NCBI RefSeq assembly: GCF_020184175.1
Contig: NC_065530.1
Location: 42,261,260-42,325,259, forward strand
Length of the DNA: 64,000 nucleotides
From: Aphis gossypii
Taxonomy: Eukaryota > Arthropoda > Insecta > Hemiptera > Aphididae
Reading direction: 5' to 3'
Under the pieces are notes generated by a model that saw only the letters and a list, made by a program, of their open reading frames with translations, did not search any database and was not told where the DNA came from. The translations under genes were made by a program, and so were the position numbers. Shown here piece after piece: positions 24,746 to 36,202 of the stretch (the first letter of the stretch is position 1; every line of letters starts with the position of its first letter).

Positions 24746-26779
24746 TATTATTTATATATATCTAAATTATAGGTACAAATAGTTATGTTTTTTATTTTTC
24801 GATTAACAATTTACCATTTTTACTCTATTATAACATATTTTAGATATGTATTATTTTACAATTTGACCCAAGGTACTAGTACATACTACTTTGGTACAAC
24901 ATAATCTTATCTACGCTTTTATAACGAATCGATACTGAATTACACTTGTCCAATTAATTTCGTTTATTTTTACTGTTTTTTATCACAAGTATAACAGTAC
25001 CTACTATACTCTTTAAGGTTATTATTTAAGTTCAACTTCGGCATGCGTACGTTAAGGTGGTTAGTGTTTCGTCTTTGATTAGTATTATTTTCATGAAAGC
25101 ATAGTAATCTGCATGTTATTCAATACAAAAAACCAAATATTGATTTTAATACATATTTTAGATAGCATATAAATAAATTCATTTTTTTTTTTAAAGAAGA
25201 TATTTTTATAAATAATAATTTATTTTTTTAAGTAGGTAATTTAAATCAGTCGTTTGTTAGAAACAACATTATTATTAATAATAAAATCGGTTAATTATTG
25301 ACACGTTTCATCTCACTTTAAAAGTGTTCACAATAAGCGGTTTTCACTGTATATATATTTATACTACATGTGGGGCAAAGTACGAAAGTCAACCAGAAAG
25401 TAAGATTACAACTTTTTAATTATATCTCCTCTCCTTTGAGTGTAATAGTATATCACTGATATACTACTATCCGCCCACGACTACAATCCTGTAAATTTTT
25501 CATTGGGAAATAATCATCTTTTCACTAAGCTTGGAAAGTTTTGAAGTTGAAAACATTTTTTTTCTGGTGCCGAAATGATGAATGAAATAGTTTCAAAATA
25601 GCTAAGATATGCGGAATGTGAGTTTTTTGACACGTCAATTGTGTAGAAAAATAACTAATAAAATTATTATTAATATATGCAAATTTTATAAAATTATAAT
25701 GTGCATTTTTAAATTTTTTTTTAAAAACTGCAACCTTTACTTTTCGGACGACCCTCATACATGTCATTCTTTAAATGCGCGCATAATATGTGTTTTTGTT
25801 TTTCCGAGTTTTGGATAAAAATTTTCTTTATGACGACTTACTATAATTCATTAGTAGGAATTATTTTTTCCGTACGCTTCTTATCGATTTGTTTATGCGT
25901 ACGCAAACATACACACACAACTATCGAAAAAGAGTATTATACTTTATTGCCGCCTGTGTATAAAAATGTAAATGCGGCCCATTGGACTGCGTGGAAGACA
26001 GACAAGAATATATTTACTGCAAGACTGGTTTCATTCGATTGTTTATCAAACGATTTTGTTTTTATTTGTACAAAGTGGTAGTGGCGGTGGCGGAGTAGGG
26101 AAATAAAGAAAATATTGAATTAGACCAACGAATGCGGTGACGTGAGGAGGTTGGGAAGGAAAAAAAAGTATATACTGCCGCGCCTTCATCCTCGCCGGCG
26201 CATCGCGATCACGTTTCTTTTTCAGAAATAAGCCACTTAAGCCACGCACGGACGGAAAATACTATTTCTCATTCTTTATTTCGAAATCGCCGCGTTTTGT
26301 CGAAATCGGTTTTTCTTTTATGCACATTGTGTATACTCAAAAAAAAAAATAATATATATATATATATTATATATAAGTAAAAAATACGCAGCTCGCCGCG
26401 CAGCAAACGATATAATATAAACACAAATATTGTTGTTGGCCGATGACGCCGAATGATTGACTTTACGGATGTCTACTGAAGAATATAATATTATATCAAG
26501 TACATGCCATTTATTCGTCACAGTGCCGGACATGAGGTTTCAATCTCGAGTGAAACAATTATTTATATCGATGGACTTTAATGAGAAAATAAAATGCAGT
26601 TCAACACGCACTCTCGCGGATTTGTTCTCTTGACCTTAAATTGTAATATTTATATTAAAGCTCTTAACCTTCGAGACTTATTGATATTATATTAATTAAT
26701 ATTAAAAGCACCAACGTAAACAGATAAAGCATAAATTCATGTACATTATTTATACGTCTCTAATGTACATAACAAATCG

Positions 26780-26960
26780 TATGCGTTTGTGATTGATAGG
26801 CTTAAAAACTACTCAACAGATTTTTTGACGAAAACATTAATGATTATTTTAAGAGATACCGGAAAAGTTTAGAGAGTATTAATTTGAATCGCATCATTCG
26901 CATCCGATAGGTGGCATTGAAAAAACTCTTTTTATATTTTTGTAGATTTTATGCCATAAT
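26780..26960 (+). repeat. Possible dispersed-repeat relic
   Basis: The run with GATTGATAGGCTTAAAAACT followed by a 'CTCAACAGATTTTTTGACGA' phrase resembles sequence common at the edges of insect repeats. This is recalled by style only. No ends or duplication seen. Confidence 0.2.
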
Positions 26961-27399
26961 ATATACTAGCTACTATATAAAGTATATTATATTAACAATA
27001 ATAGTATAATACTAAAATATATTTAAGTACACATAAACCGATTAACTCGCACGACGTAATCATACCGAAATACACCAAACGCTGTAGGATAGTCCACCTC
27101 ACGCTAGGTCAGATTTTATCAGATAAAGTGAAGTGCGAGTACACCGACACTGACATGCCAGTGAATGAAGTACTTACATTAGAATACACCGAGTGATGCA
27201 ATATATTTTCATAATTTAACAAATTTTTTCTTGGTGAATACAAGTAATACAGCTAGTGTTTATTGTTTATATTCTCATTTACAGGACAGATGAAGAATCT
27301 AAATCCCTACTCCTTATATCACTGTTAAATCCATCATATACCTATTGTGCACTTTAACTGTTATCTAGCGACAACGCGATTTTATAATAATCGACTCAA

Positions 27400-27656
27400 G
27401 TGTGCGGTGGAGGAGAAGGTTGTGCGATAATATTATACTAAATATACTTAATACTTAATGTTACCTATATTTACCGCGCAGAGAGGAATTTGTACAGTGG
27501 TGAGTGGCAACTATGACGGTTCGGTCACGTTATGTCGATAAACGCGCTAGTAAGTTGTAGTAATACGTATAAAATAATACTATTAATTTATCATTGTTAT
27601 CATAATATAGTTGAGTGAAATTTGTACAATCTTTGTAACGTATTTGTTGGTCAAAA
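27400..27656 (+). other. Probable 5' untranslated region of the 27.6-kb gene
   Basis: A GC-richer leader ends at a donor (cagtg|gtgagt, GT at 27500-27501). An acceptor (cataatatag, AG at 27609-27610) precedes the start codon at 27657, giving a possible 110-base leader intron. No promoter element was pinned down. Confidence 0.4.
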
Positions 27657-27758
27657 ATGCCTAATCGGTCGGGGACTTTTTTCGACTACTATAAACTACC
27701 GGGACCTTGGTACAATGTCAAATATACAATTTATTACTGGGTTTTCACCGTGATTAAG
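27657..27758 (+). CDS. Exon 1: start and membrane-anchor-like segment
   Basis: ATG at 27657 with AAAA before it. Reads MPNRSGTFFDYYKLPGPWYN then VKYTIYYWVFTVIK, with donor gtaaaa. It is the first ATG of the frame and has 34 codons. Confidence 0.75.
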
Positions 27759-30700
27759 GTAAAAATGAGAAGTATATCGATATAATATATTTTTTTTTTA
27801 CAGTAACTATATTATAAGAACATTTTAATGAAATTCTTTCATAATTTTTACTATAATAGTACTTAATAAAAAAATGTTTACCTATACAATTTAGTTTTTT
27901 TAATTTTCAAGTTAGCTATTTTTTTGATTATACTTTTTGAAAAAGTTTTGAATAATTTATTAAAATTAAATAAAATTGTCCAACTTTAAATAAATTAAGT
28001 ATTCATTACTATTTTTTATTTTGTTAGAATAATAGTTTATGTGTTAGCGTTACGAATCGCAATGCTATAATCAATCTTGATTAGAACGTTGATTTTTTTT
28101 AACAATTTGTTGCTATATGTTTTAAAAATATGATAAAAAATGTCTATCTTTAAAATTTAAAAAACTTAATTGCATAAAAATTTATTTGTAATTTTTAGTG
28201 TAAGAAAAACTAGTGAAATTTATGCCATTAGATTAAAATTGTCTTTCTAATAACTGTAAAAAAAACCGAATTAACTATAAATAATAATATAGTATAATAA
28301 ATATATATATATATTGATTTTCCATATCCATGTAAGGTGATACTGAATTTTTGTGATTTATTTCATTATATAATAATAGAACATCATTTTTTAATTTTTA
28401 GACGATTTTGCATTTATTCAACATCCATACTAAACATGGTAAACCGGAGGACAACGACGGGCCACACAAACTCAATGAAATTATTGTAAGCATATTGTTG
28501 GCATTGCTTATAATGTTGTCATTTTCAAAAAAATGTTACATTATTTTCTCAGGGTTATGATGCTACTTGGATTGGAGGTACCACGCCTGATGGTAAATGG
28601 ATCATATTCGCGCTCGATAGGCGAAATGATAATAAAATGTCCATAGGATATGTGTGTTTAAAGGTAAACATTTAATTACATGATATATTATATATATATA
28701 TAATGATGAATTAAACAGTGAAGTTACGTTTATATACAAGTGTATGAACCAGCTCTCTCCATAATTTTATTTTCATTACACCAAAATACACCAATTAAAG
28801 TCGATTTTCGGTATTTCTAAGTCCATCAAATCGAAGATATGGCCAAAATTAATCGTGGAGAGGGCAACATTCACACTAGACCCCTCCCAACCACGTTGTC
28901 AAAATGTCACCAAAAAAATTGTAAGTTGTAGAGCTTAATGTTTGAAAGTAATTGTAATTTGATCGCTACTTTAAGTTTACTTCGGTTACAACTTAGCTCT
29001 GAAAAGCTTACAAATTCCAAAATCCAAATAGCAATCACTTAAAAATTGGGCTCTACGAATTAACAATTCTACCATCACACCTATGATTTGTACGGCTTCT
29101 GCAGATTCCAGGGATCGGGCACCTATCAACTCCGATGTATCCCAATTCCATGGATAACGCGTTGGGAAACAGTTGAACAGTTTTGCTTTAGACAAATTCA
29201 CTTTGTCGGTGATCGAACCTCTTCGAAAATGGAAATTAAATTTCGAAGGTAAAATGATGTAAGTGTTTTTATTCAGTATTAAAATGCGTAAATTTGACCT
29301 TGTAGCCACGTGTTATAGATATAATTTTCCCCGAAAATGTATATATAGGTTTGTAAACGGACCAGAAGTTTCGGCCCACGTAAAGATTACGGCCGAATGG
29401 ACGAGCCATCATGACGTGTGGTTACTAAATCGAGATTTGAGCAGCGAGTCGTTTGCAGACTCATTCGCGCTGGAAAATTGGAGCAAGTTCTCCTCGGCCT
29501 TTTTCGATCGGTAAATGCATGCAGAATAAAAATTATAAACTACTATATTATAATACGCGTATGCATATTATTCGTTAAAGTTCCAAAGACAACGTGGTGC
29601 ACTGGGAGCAGTTCGGTCGAGTGGATGCAAACGTCGAAATAGACAGGATCGGGATCGAAATTCGCAACGCGGCGACCGTCAGGGACAGGAGCTTCGGTAT
29701 ATTTAATATCTATAATAACCTATCACCTATAAGTTCAGAATATAATCTAGAATTAACCGCAGAAACTCAGACATAAAACAACCTTAAAAGTGCAATAAAT
29801 AAGTAATTACCTTTTTAATAAGTGCAAATAAAATATTTCACTAAAATAGAAATTAATTTTATTTTATTAAAATCAAAGTAATAGTTAATTGTACTTTTAT
29901 AAGAATTAAACAAACCATTATTTATACATTAAATTTAATTATAATGAACTTTTTTTTTTTTAATTCTTTACAAAGAAATAGTTGTAGGTACAAGTTACTT
30001 GAAAATTTAATAAAACGAACGTAAAACGTAACATTTTTATAATAAATAATAATATGTTACAATAAATTATTTTATAATTTTAGATAATAAAATAAGATTT
30101 AGTTATTTTAGATCCTTTAAAAAATCGTGCAATTTGCGCTTTTTGAATCGCTTATGATATTGTAAAGCTCTAATAATTAATAAAGTTCATTCAAACGAGG
30201 TTTTTTACAGGTAAAATTCGAGATTTTACAGCAATACACAGATATTATTACATAACTATGTTCATGGAAAACGGCCGGTCATTGGTGATAACAGTGGTTT
30301 GTCATAAAAAGACGTTTTCGCGGTGAGTCACGTATTATATATTAATATTATAGGGCTTGGATTTTATCACACAAAATACTTAAAAAATATTAATTTATGA
30401 AAGATAAGAAATAGACTAACAAATAAAATATCCGAAAACTTATTTTCATCACCTACATATTTCTCGAACTAAAATAAGTACAAATGCAATGACAAGTATT
30501 AAATTCAATCATACTAAATAGGCCAAATGTATTATATGTTTACAAATTATTGATGTTTTTTTATTATTGTCTTCTAAATGAATTTTTTTATCGGTATACG
30601 AGTACGTAAGACATATATTTAGATAGCATATACTAAAAAATTTTATTTATATGTTGGTATATAAAATTACAGAAAGTTACCTGTATTTAATACAATTTAT

Positions 30701-31206
30701 TAAAGCGTAAAAAATTTAAATTGTATATAAACGATAGCAAGATCAAAACGTGTTAATAGATTTAAAAGTTATTTTTATTACAATAGGTTGTTTTTTGGAT
30801 TTATCAGCAACGATGACGGTACCAACTCCAACATCGATTGGACTGATTTGAATATATATCAATTCGGTGAAAACGGCAGAGTGATCGAAGAACTGTGTTT
30901 TTTAATAAGAATAGGTACTCTTGTGATGCGCATTGTAAAATGCATAGTTAAGATGAAATGCTAATTTAATACTTAACGACTAATTATCATACTTTCACAG
31001 GTAAATTCGTGCACACGGTACAAATCGTGTGTGACAACCAACACTGGTATCGACTGGAAAAGGGAGTAGTGAGATGTGAACAAATAGGTGACTGCTTGGT
31101 CGACCACGTGCCCGGCAAGTGTATGATCCAGTCGCTGTACAGCGAAACTTCGCTGAGGGCGAAAACGTTTTGCAAATCGTTGAATTATTTAGATAAAAAT
31201 TATTAA
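27657..31206 (+). CDS. Protein similar to the N-terminal part of arthropod putative phosphoenolpyruvate synthase
   Basis: Nine exons: 27657-27758, 28402-28485, 28553-28663, about 29173-29258, 29349-29510, 29581-29696, 30211-30322, 30787-30914, 31001-31206. Apart from the fourth exon's start, all have GT/AG borders with agreeing phases; about 368 residues. Residues about 18-43 (WYNVKYTIYYWVFTVIKTIL...) are hydrophobic, suggesting a signal anchor. GYDATWIGGTTPDGKWIIFA, EPLRKWKLNFEG, NWSKFSSAFFDRSKDNVVHW, VRDRSFGKIRDFTAIHRYYY and NIDWTDLNIYQFGENGRV match, by recollection, the order of motifs in the N-terminal region of the large arthropod proteins named putative phosphoenolpyruvate synthase or phosphotransferase. 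Those go on to an ATP-binding and a phospho-histidine domain; this one stops. A catalytic role is therefore unlikely; the lone domain may bind a lipid or other ligand (inference). Function unknown. Confidence 0.85.
28402..28485 (+). CDS. Exon 2
   Basis: Acceptor attttta-g, donor gtaagc. Reads TILHLFNIHTKHGKPEDNDG then PHKLNEII; 28 codons, phase 0. Confidence 0.8.
28553..28663 (+). CDS. Exon 3: start of the conserved domain
   Basis: Acceptor ttttctcag, donor gtaaac. Reads GYDATWIGGTTPDGKWIIFA then LDRRNDNKMSIGYVCLK; 37 codons. The G-x-x-x-x-G-K-W/L-hydrophobic-x-x-x-R-R pattern is the entry strand pair of the domain in the recalled homologues. Confidence 0.88.
28741..29150. repeat. Possible intron-resident repeat
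   Basis: Within the intron before exon 4. The segment is richer in ordered motifs than other introns, with AGCTCTCTCCAT near the left and CGTGGAGAGGGC internally as imperfect inverted partners. It looks like an inserted repeat; no target duplication was identified. Confidence 0.3.
29173..29258 (+). CDS. Exon 4, 5' boundary uncertain
   Basis: The 3' end is firm: ..LSVIEPLRKWKLNFEGKM, then AT before gtaagt, which joins G at 29349 to give Met-Phe-Val-Asn-Gly. The frame is closed upstream by a TAA at about 29152. AG sites at 29172, 29180 and 29191 are possible acceptors. Only the first fits exon 3 directly in phase, but it lacks a pyrimidine tract. A missing small exon between 28664 and 29172 is possible. 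Confidence 0.55.
29349..29510 (+). CDS. Exon 5
   Basis: Acceptor tatatag, donor gtaaat. Reads FVNGPEVSAHVKITAEWTSH, then HDVWLLNRDLSSESFADSFA and LENWSKFSSAFFD, ending with two bases of Arg. Confidence 0.92.
29581..29696 (+). CDS. Exon 6
   Basis: Acceptor gttaaag, donor gtatat. Reads SKDNVVHWEQFGRVDANVEI, then DRIGIEIRNAATVRDRSF and one base of Gly. The H-W/Y-E-Q-x-G and R-D-R/H-S-F-G motifs are the strongest link to the family. Confidence 0.92.
30211..30322 (+). CDS. Exon 7
   Basis: Acceptor ttttttacag, donor gtgagt. Reads KIRDFTAIHRYYYITMFMEN, then GRSLVITVVCHKKTFS and two bases of Arg. Confidence 0.92.
30787..30914 (+). CDS. Exon 8
   Basis: Acceptor tacaatag, donor gtactc. Reads LFFGFISNDDGTNSNIDWTD, then LNIYQFGENGRVIEELCFLI and RI. 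Phases match both neighbours. Confidence 0.92.
31001..31206 (+). CDS. Exon 9 (last) with stop
   Basis: Acceptor actttcacag. Reads KFVHTVQIVCDNQHWYRLEK, then GVVRCEQIGDCLVDHVPGKC, MIQSLYSETSLRAKTFCKSL and NYLDKNY, then TAA at 31204. Three cysteines sit between GVVRC and VPGKC. The end coincides with the end of the first domain in the longer homologues. Confidence 0.93.
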
Positions 31207-31420
31207 AATTAAAGTCGTTTTCAAAACGGTATTATGTCATAACAATAATTTGTATTTTTTTTTTTGCTCCCTTCCGATCAGGAAATAGAATATCTTATCT
31301 CGTGGTTTATACAAGCTTAATTTGATCTCTGATAGTAATAGTCTGTCGATCGTGTCTTGAGTATTTAGTAAAAATATTAATCGCGGCTGTAATATTAAAT
31401 GGGGTCGTGAATCGTATCTG

Positions 31421-31426
31421 AATAAA
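31421..31426 (+). terminator. Likely polyadenylation signal
   Basis: AATAAA 215 bases after the stop codon of the gene ending at 31206. Further AATAAA copies lie near 31885-31900, so the true cleavage site is not fixed. Confidence 0.5.
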
Positions 31427-31429
31427 TAG

Positions 31430-34400
31430 AATTGGGTTAATATCATCTGAAAAAGTGAGAACCAAAAGTGTCCAGTTTTATTTAGTTATTAATGCATGGT
31501 ATCTATTCTAAAAATTATATTTTAGAAAGTATTATGGTTTTAAGCACAATGTAATCCAATTTCAAAGATAAATTATGCATAACCAAAATAGTGTTATGAA
31601 TCATTCAAAGCAAATATCAACGAACAGTTTTAAAAACCGCATCCAATCACCTAATAAATTGTAACTACAATTTACAATAAACTACTTAAAATTAAATATC
31701 CAAAAATCTAAAAAATAAATTATTCAAAACAGATTGTATTAATACGTAGAATGTAATAACAAAATATAAAATTAGTATAGAATTTTTAAAACTGTATTAA
31801 CCAATGTAAAAAATATTGTAAATTATAATCTTAATAATAACTCTGTTAATACTAGACAAATATAGATGTACATATAAGATGAAATAAAATCAATAAATAA
31901 AGTCAAGTAAAACAATTTTTGGCTGATAACAAGAGCCACCTGTGGTGGACCATACGTTATTTTAAATGATAATTTATGAAAAACTAGATTTGGCAGAAAC
32001 AAAAATCAAAAATTTTATTTTTTTTTTCATATTAATTATTATTTTGGCGGAAACCTTATATAGTGACTGTAAATTGTACACAAGCCAAGTGACTTTCAAT
32101 TATTTTATCAATTTATATTTTAAATACATACCAAACAAAATACCTATGTACTCGTACATCTAGATTATTTAATTTAAAAAAAAATGTCTTAAGACTTTTA
32201 ACTAAGCTAAAAATAAGGTTTTACTAAGATATAGCGATATAGACTGATATAGTATTGTGATGGTGTGGTTTGAGTAATGCCAAACGGCCGTCATTATATA
32301 AAAATAATATTTTACACGATTTGGCGCAATTCATAACTGAAATAATGTATTGAGAGCAATTATTCGTGTTGGTCCTGTCTCAGAAGACATGACGTCGATA
32401 ATATAGTAATATTTATGGCAAAGTGGTCCACTGCTTGTCCCCATGACAGAAAACGCGCTGTGAACTATCGCACAGCAGTCGTGGCGCGCGGACGCAGACG
32501 CAGTTGACAAAACGAGCTCGTTATAATAATCGTATCGTAAATACGCTGTACATAATATTATAAATATATACACGCAAAGGCGAGATAGCTGTACAAAATA
32601 TAAGTATATATAATATTATGTACTTATATTATGTATTTCAAGTACGGCATCGTTCTTCATTATGACATCGGTAGGTATATATATATACACTCGTATTATT
32701 ATAATAGTAATAATAATATACATATTTGGTATAGCAGTGTCGCGTACAAGACCGATTTTCATCAGGCTAATTGCGTCGCCACTCAGTCGGGCCCCGCGCC
32801 ACTGCCGTCCTATATATATAATTATAGCCGTGTACACTCGCGGCGGCGGTAGTGGCGGTGATTAATGCGTTTAATATTCATAAAAATCGTTCGCGGAAAA
32901 GTCGTCAAGTCGTCGTCGGCGCGTATCAATCATTGTCCACACGCGTAATTCGATTATGTTATTTGGCACCAGCGTAATACCCTATATTAATTATTACGAG
33001 ACGACTAAAATATCGTAAAAATAAACGACAATTTTAAGATTAAAAAAAAAAATTATAAAAATTTACGCTCACTAACCGTGACGTCTAAACGAACGGACTA
33101 GGATAACCTAATTAGGTTGGGTGGGGGCGATACGAGACGGTTTCAAGGCAGCGACTAGATGCGATGATAGGATATTATATAGTAGCGAAAACGAACGTGA
33201 TGCGAGCCTGTCTGGAGATATTTCTCGGCAATTCGATATCGTTGCGAGCTGGTTTAATTACGCGGTCGGATGCGTGTGCAGACGCTGCGCGGAAAACGTC
33301 GACGGGTGGTCTCGCCAAGGATATTTTTGGCGTGGGGGTGAGAGAAGACGTGTATATATCAAAGGCACAAAGCACCCACGTGGGTTCAGTCGCTATGACC
33401 ACGCGGTAACTGCGGCATGATTAAAGTCTCTGGTAGGTGGTCAGCGGATAGCTCGTTGACGACTGGCGAGGTCCGATAATTATACAACATGCAGGAATTC
33501 GCCTTTTGAACGACGCCGAAACGATATCGCGATACGTCCTGTTAGCCCTTAACCCACCCTCGGTGTTCCATCTGTCTTACGTTCCACCCACACCCATCAA
33601 AGTATAATGATGCAGAAAATAGTTATTATGCACAGAGTTTGTCTATAAGAGTACAGTATCGGTCTGTCCAGTGACACCAGGCACTGGACATTTTTATTAT
33701 TAATATTATTAATTCACTGAAATATGTCGAGATGAATTAATAAATAAGTAATAAACAGGAATCTGTTTGTGACGAGTTATGACGCTGCGTTACGCTGAAT
33801 CATTCTTATCTAGAAATTTCATATTTTTGACTAAACTAAAACTGTGATCTTACTTATAAACTGTGTTACGTGAAATAATTTAATTTAATACAATATATAG
33901 GCAAGTAGGCTGAACATCATGTGCCATAGTTTTAGTATCTACATACCTATACGGTTATAATAATCATCGATTTACCTACATTAATATTTTGTTTAAAATA
34001 AAAATAATTTATTGATGTTTCAAGGAACCACACCACATGGTAGCAAGATTTACCGTAAGCCTTAAATTTGTGCTTATAGTGAATGTGAAGCGCAGGAAAT
34101 CAAAAATATCGCGAAGCCAATTTTGGTGGTAAAATCGATTTTGAGATACAATTTAAATTCTGTGTGATTATATCTTCATACGCGCGTTTCTATATAAAGG
34201 TAAGCTACCACGCGAAAGTATAATCTTATAAAAGGCCGATTTCCATTCCACTCGGCTGCACTCGAAAGCCGTTTACAGAGTTACCGTCAAAACCTAGGAC
34301 GCATTTTAGACTCGCACGATCGGCTCCGATAATAAGTTTTCAAACTATCATCATCTCAAAATATTCGAAATATTATAATCTTGATACTATATTAAATATG

Positions 34401-35340
34401 CTTATACTTTTTTAAAATAAAGAATTAAATTCTCTAGATACCAAGTAAATATGTTAAAATAAATAAAGTCAAATTATAATAATATATCTTAAACCGTGAG
34501 TTTAGTATTAAATGATTTACTTTTAGATGGCTAGGGTATTTTATTTTTTTAGATTTCAGGTGATTTTATATTTAAAACATGATGCACTATATATTATATA
34601 TAATATTTTAATGAAAAATGTTAGGTTATGAATGTATATGTTTAACAGAATTCAAAAATATATATATTTCATTGATTAGCGTTGCGCTAAAAACTAAGGA
34701 TTTTTCAAGCTAAAAATCGAACAAATTATTTAAAAATTTTAAGATGTAAATAATTTTGATATTTTTTTCTCTTAGGTAGGTACTATTAATTTTTAAACAT
34801 TTTAAATGAAGAAAATTCTGAAAATATATGCTTCAAAAGTACAAAAACACTTTTTAATTGCAAAAAAATATTTACGAACAACACTAGTATTTTATAGATC
34901 ATATTTTTGTATAACTGTAAATTGTAATACAGTTATTTTTTAGTCAACTATTAACAAGATGTATAGTAGTCATGTAGCTATATCATTTTATCTTTTAGGT
35001 TATGGTAAATAGCAGTCTATATTATTATGTTTATTTTTTAAATCGACGAAACGACGACTAGCACGAGGTGTCCTATTTAATCGAAAGTCGGTGTTGTTTT
35101 AAGAGTCTTCGGTACACACATAGCAAAATATATTTGGCTGTATTTATCATACATCCGATAGAAGTGTAACGTGGGTCCGGACGATACAGTTTCCGGATTG
35201 CTTAATGCACGGGAAATGAAAATAACGCCAATCGGAGCGCAGTTCCCTCGGGACAGTGTTCCCGCAGAACTACCGTACTCTTGATACACACACTATACAA
35301 AACGATTTACATCGGTGACGATATTTTATTCGTGTACTCG
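31430..35340. other. No gene recognised; GC-richer island at 32.3-33.6 kb
   Basis: AT-rich to about 32280, then one of the largest CpG-containing islands of the window (32280-33650), then AT-rich again. Open frames near 33121-33420 overlap on both strands and start without ATG, so they are not called. It may be a promoter or enhancer region. Confidence 0.5.
33105..33118. repeat. 14-bp perfect palindrome AACCTAATTAGGTT
   Basis: Perfectly self-complementary, centred on TAATTA, a core bound by many homeodomain proteins. It sits in the 32.3-33.6 kb island. Confidence 0.9.
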
Positions 35341-35359
35341 TTGACGTGATTTACCGCGC

Positions 35360-35393
35360 TCAGTTCTACTAACGTCCAAACGTTGTATAGACT
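35360..35393 (+). promoter_or_regulatory. Candidate core promoter: initiator plus DPE-like site
   Basis: TCAGTT at 35360-35365 is a perfect arthropod initiator (TCA-K-T-Y) with A+1 at 35362. At +28 to +32 (35389-35393) stands AGACT, four of five matches to the downstream promoter element (R-G-W-Y-V). Spacing is exactly the canonical one. It lies in a GC-richer patch (35050-35370) just upstream of a possible start exon. Confidence 0.4.
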
Positions 35394-35416
35394 TTTTAAT
35401 AGTAAATCAATACATC

Positions 35417-36202
35417 ATGAGTAAGTGAGTATCGACCTTTGAAGACATTTTTTCTTTTCAACCAAACAAATAATTTTATTTGTTTTGTTTTACAAAATTA
35501 AAACTTCTGAATATTGAAAGGGGTATTGCAGTAACTTTTATGTTCATTAGAAATAGCACTATACATTGAGATACAATATAATATTATAATATTATTATAA
35601 AATTGAAATGAATAAAATGAAAATTGTTAATTGTATAATTGTACATTTAGACACTAACTTAAGTATTCATTTTTATAAATTTAAATATTATATTTTTTAA
35701 ATTGTATCTCGGTAGAGTATTGATATACGCATGATGGTATATAATGGTAACAAAATATTGTAATATGCCCAAAGAGATACTGCAAGAATATAGAGTATTA
35801 TCCCTTTATTTTTATTTCCCACAGGGGACGCGAACCACCCAATAAAGGCTATTAATAATATCGAACCCCTTATATTTTTAAGACCGGAACCAACGCACCA
35901 CCCGGTTTTTTCTTCTAAAGATTTTTTGTATTTCTCTTTACGGTAAAAAAATATATCATATAATAAGACCATCGTGCTCGCCGAACCGTTGAAACAGAAT
36001 GGCTTCGGGTCCAGCAGCTGAATTTGAAACGGTGCATTGCTATACGACGATCGAAAAAAATAAACGGAAGAAGTTACTAATGGCACCCATGTTTAAGTAT
36101 AAATCACAGTCGTTTAAGCCGTGGAACGTATTCTCGGATCGCAAATACTCCTCGATAGGATGTGGTATAATAATCAAAATGAGCTATAACATTATATTGT
36201 AG
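35417..36202 (+). CDS. Candidate orphan gene, three exons, 108 residues
   Basis: Possible exons: 35417-35420 (ATG A, then the consensus donor GTAAGT), 35825-35942 (acceptor ttttatttcccacag, donor gtaaaa) and 35998-36202 (acceptor gaaacag, stop TAG). All phases agree, and both larger exons are open. The product would begin MRDANHPIKAINNIEPLIFL, continue RPEPTHHPVFSSKDFLYFSL, then RRMASGPAAEFETVHCYTTI and EKNKRKKLLM, and end IKMSYNIIL. It has no signal peptide, membrane span or recognised domain. Weak points: the second intron is only 55 bases and its acceptor lacks pyrimidines; the minus strand is also open for 129 codons here. The first exon could instead belong to a longer gene with other downstream exons. 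Confidence 0.33.

Larger units (their letters stand above)
15076..27400. other. Intergenic stretch between VGlut and the next gene
   Basis: About 12 kb with no recognised gene. AT-rich background with GC-richer islands at about 18640-19280, 20400-20870, 21970-22860, 23920-24480 and 26060-26600. Open frames inside the islands overlap each other in several frames and on both strands, which is what GC-rich noncoding DNA gives. If VGlut begins near 15 kb, it and the 27.6-kb gene are divergent and this is shared upstream DNA. Confidence 0.5.

Noticed and set aside
33121..33420. 99-codon frame in the 32.3-33.6 kb island
   Set aside because: Begins at GTG, and two other frames overlap it, one on each strand; no support as a eukaryotic gene.
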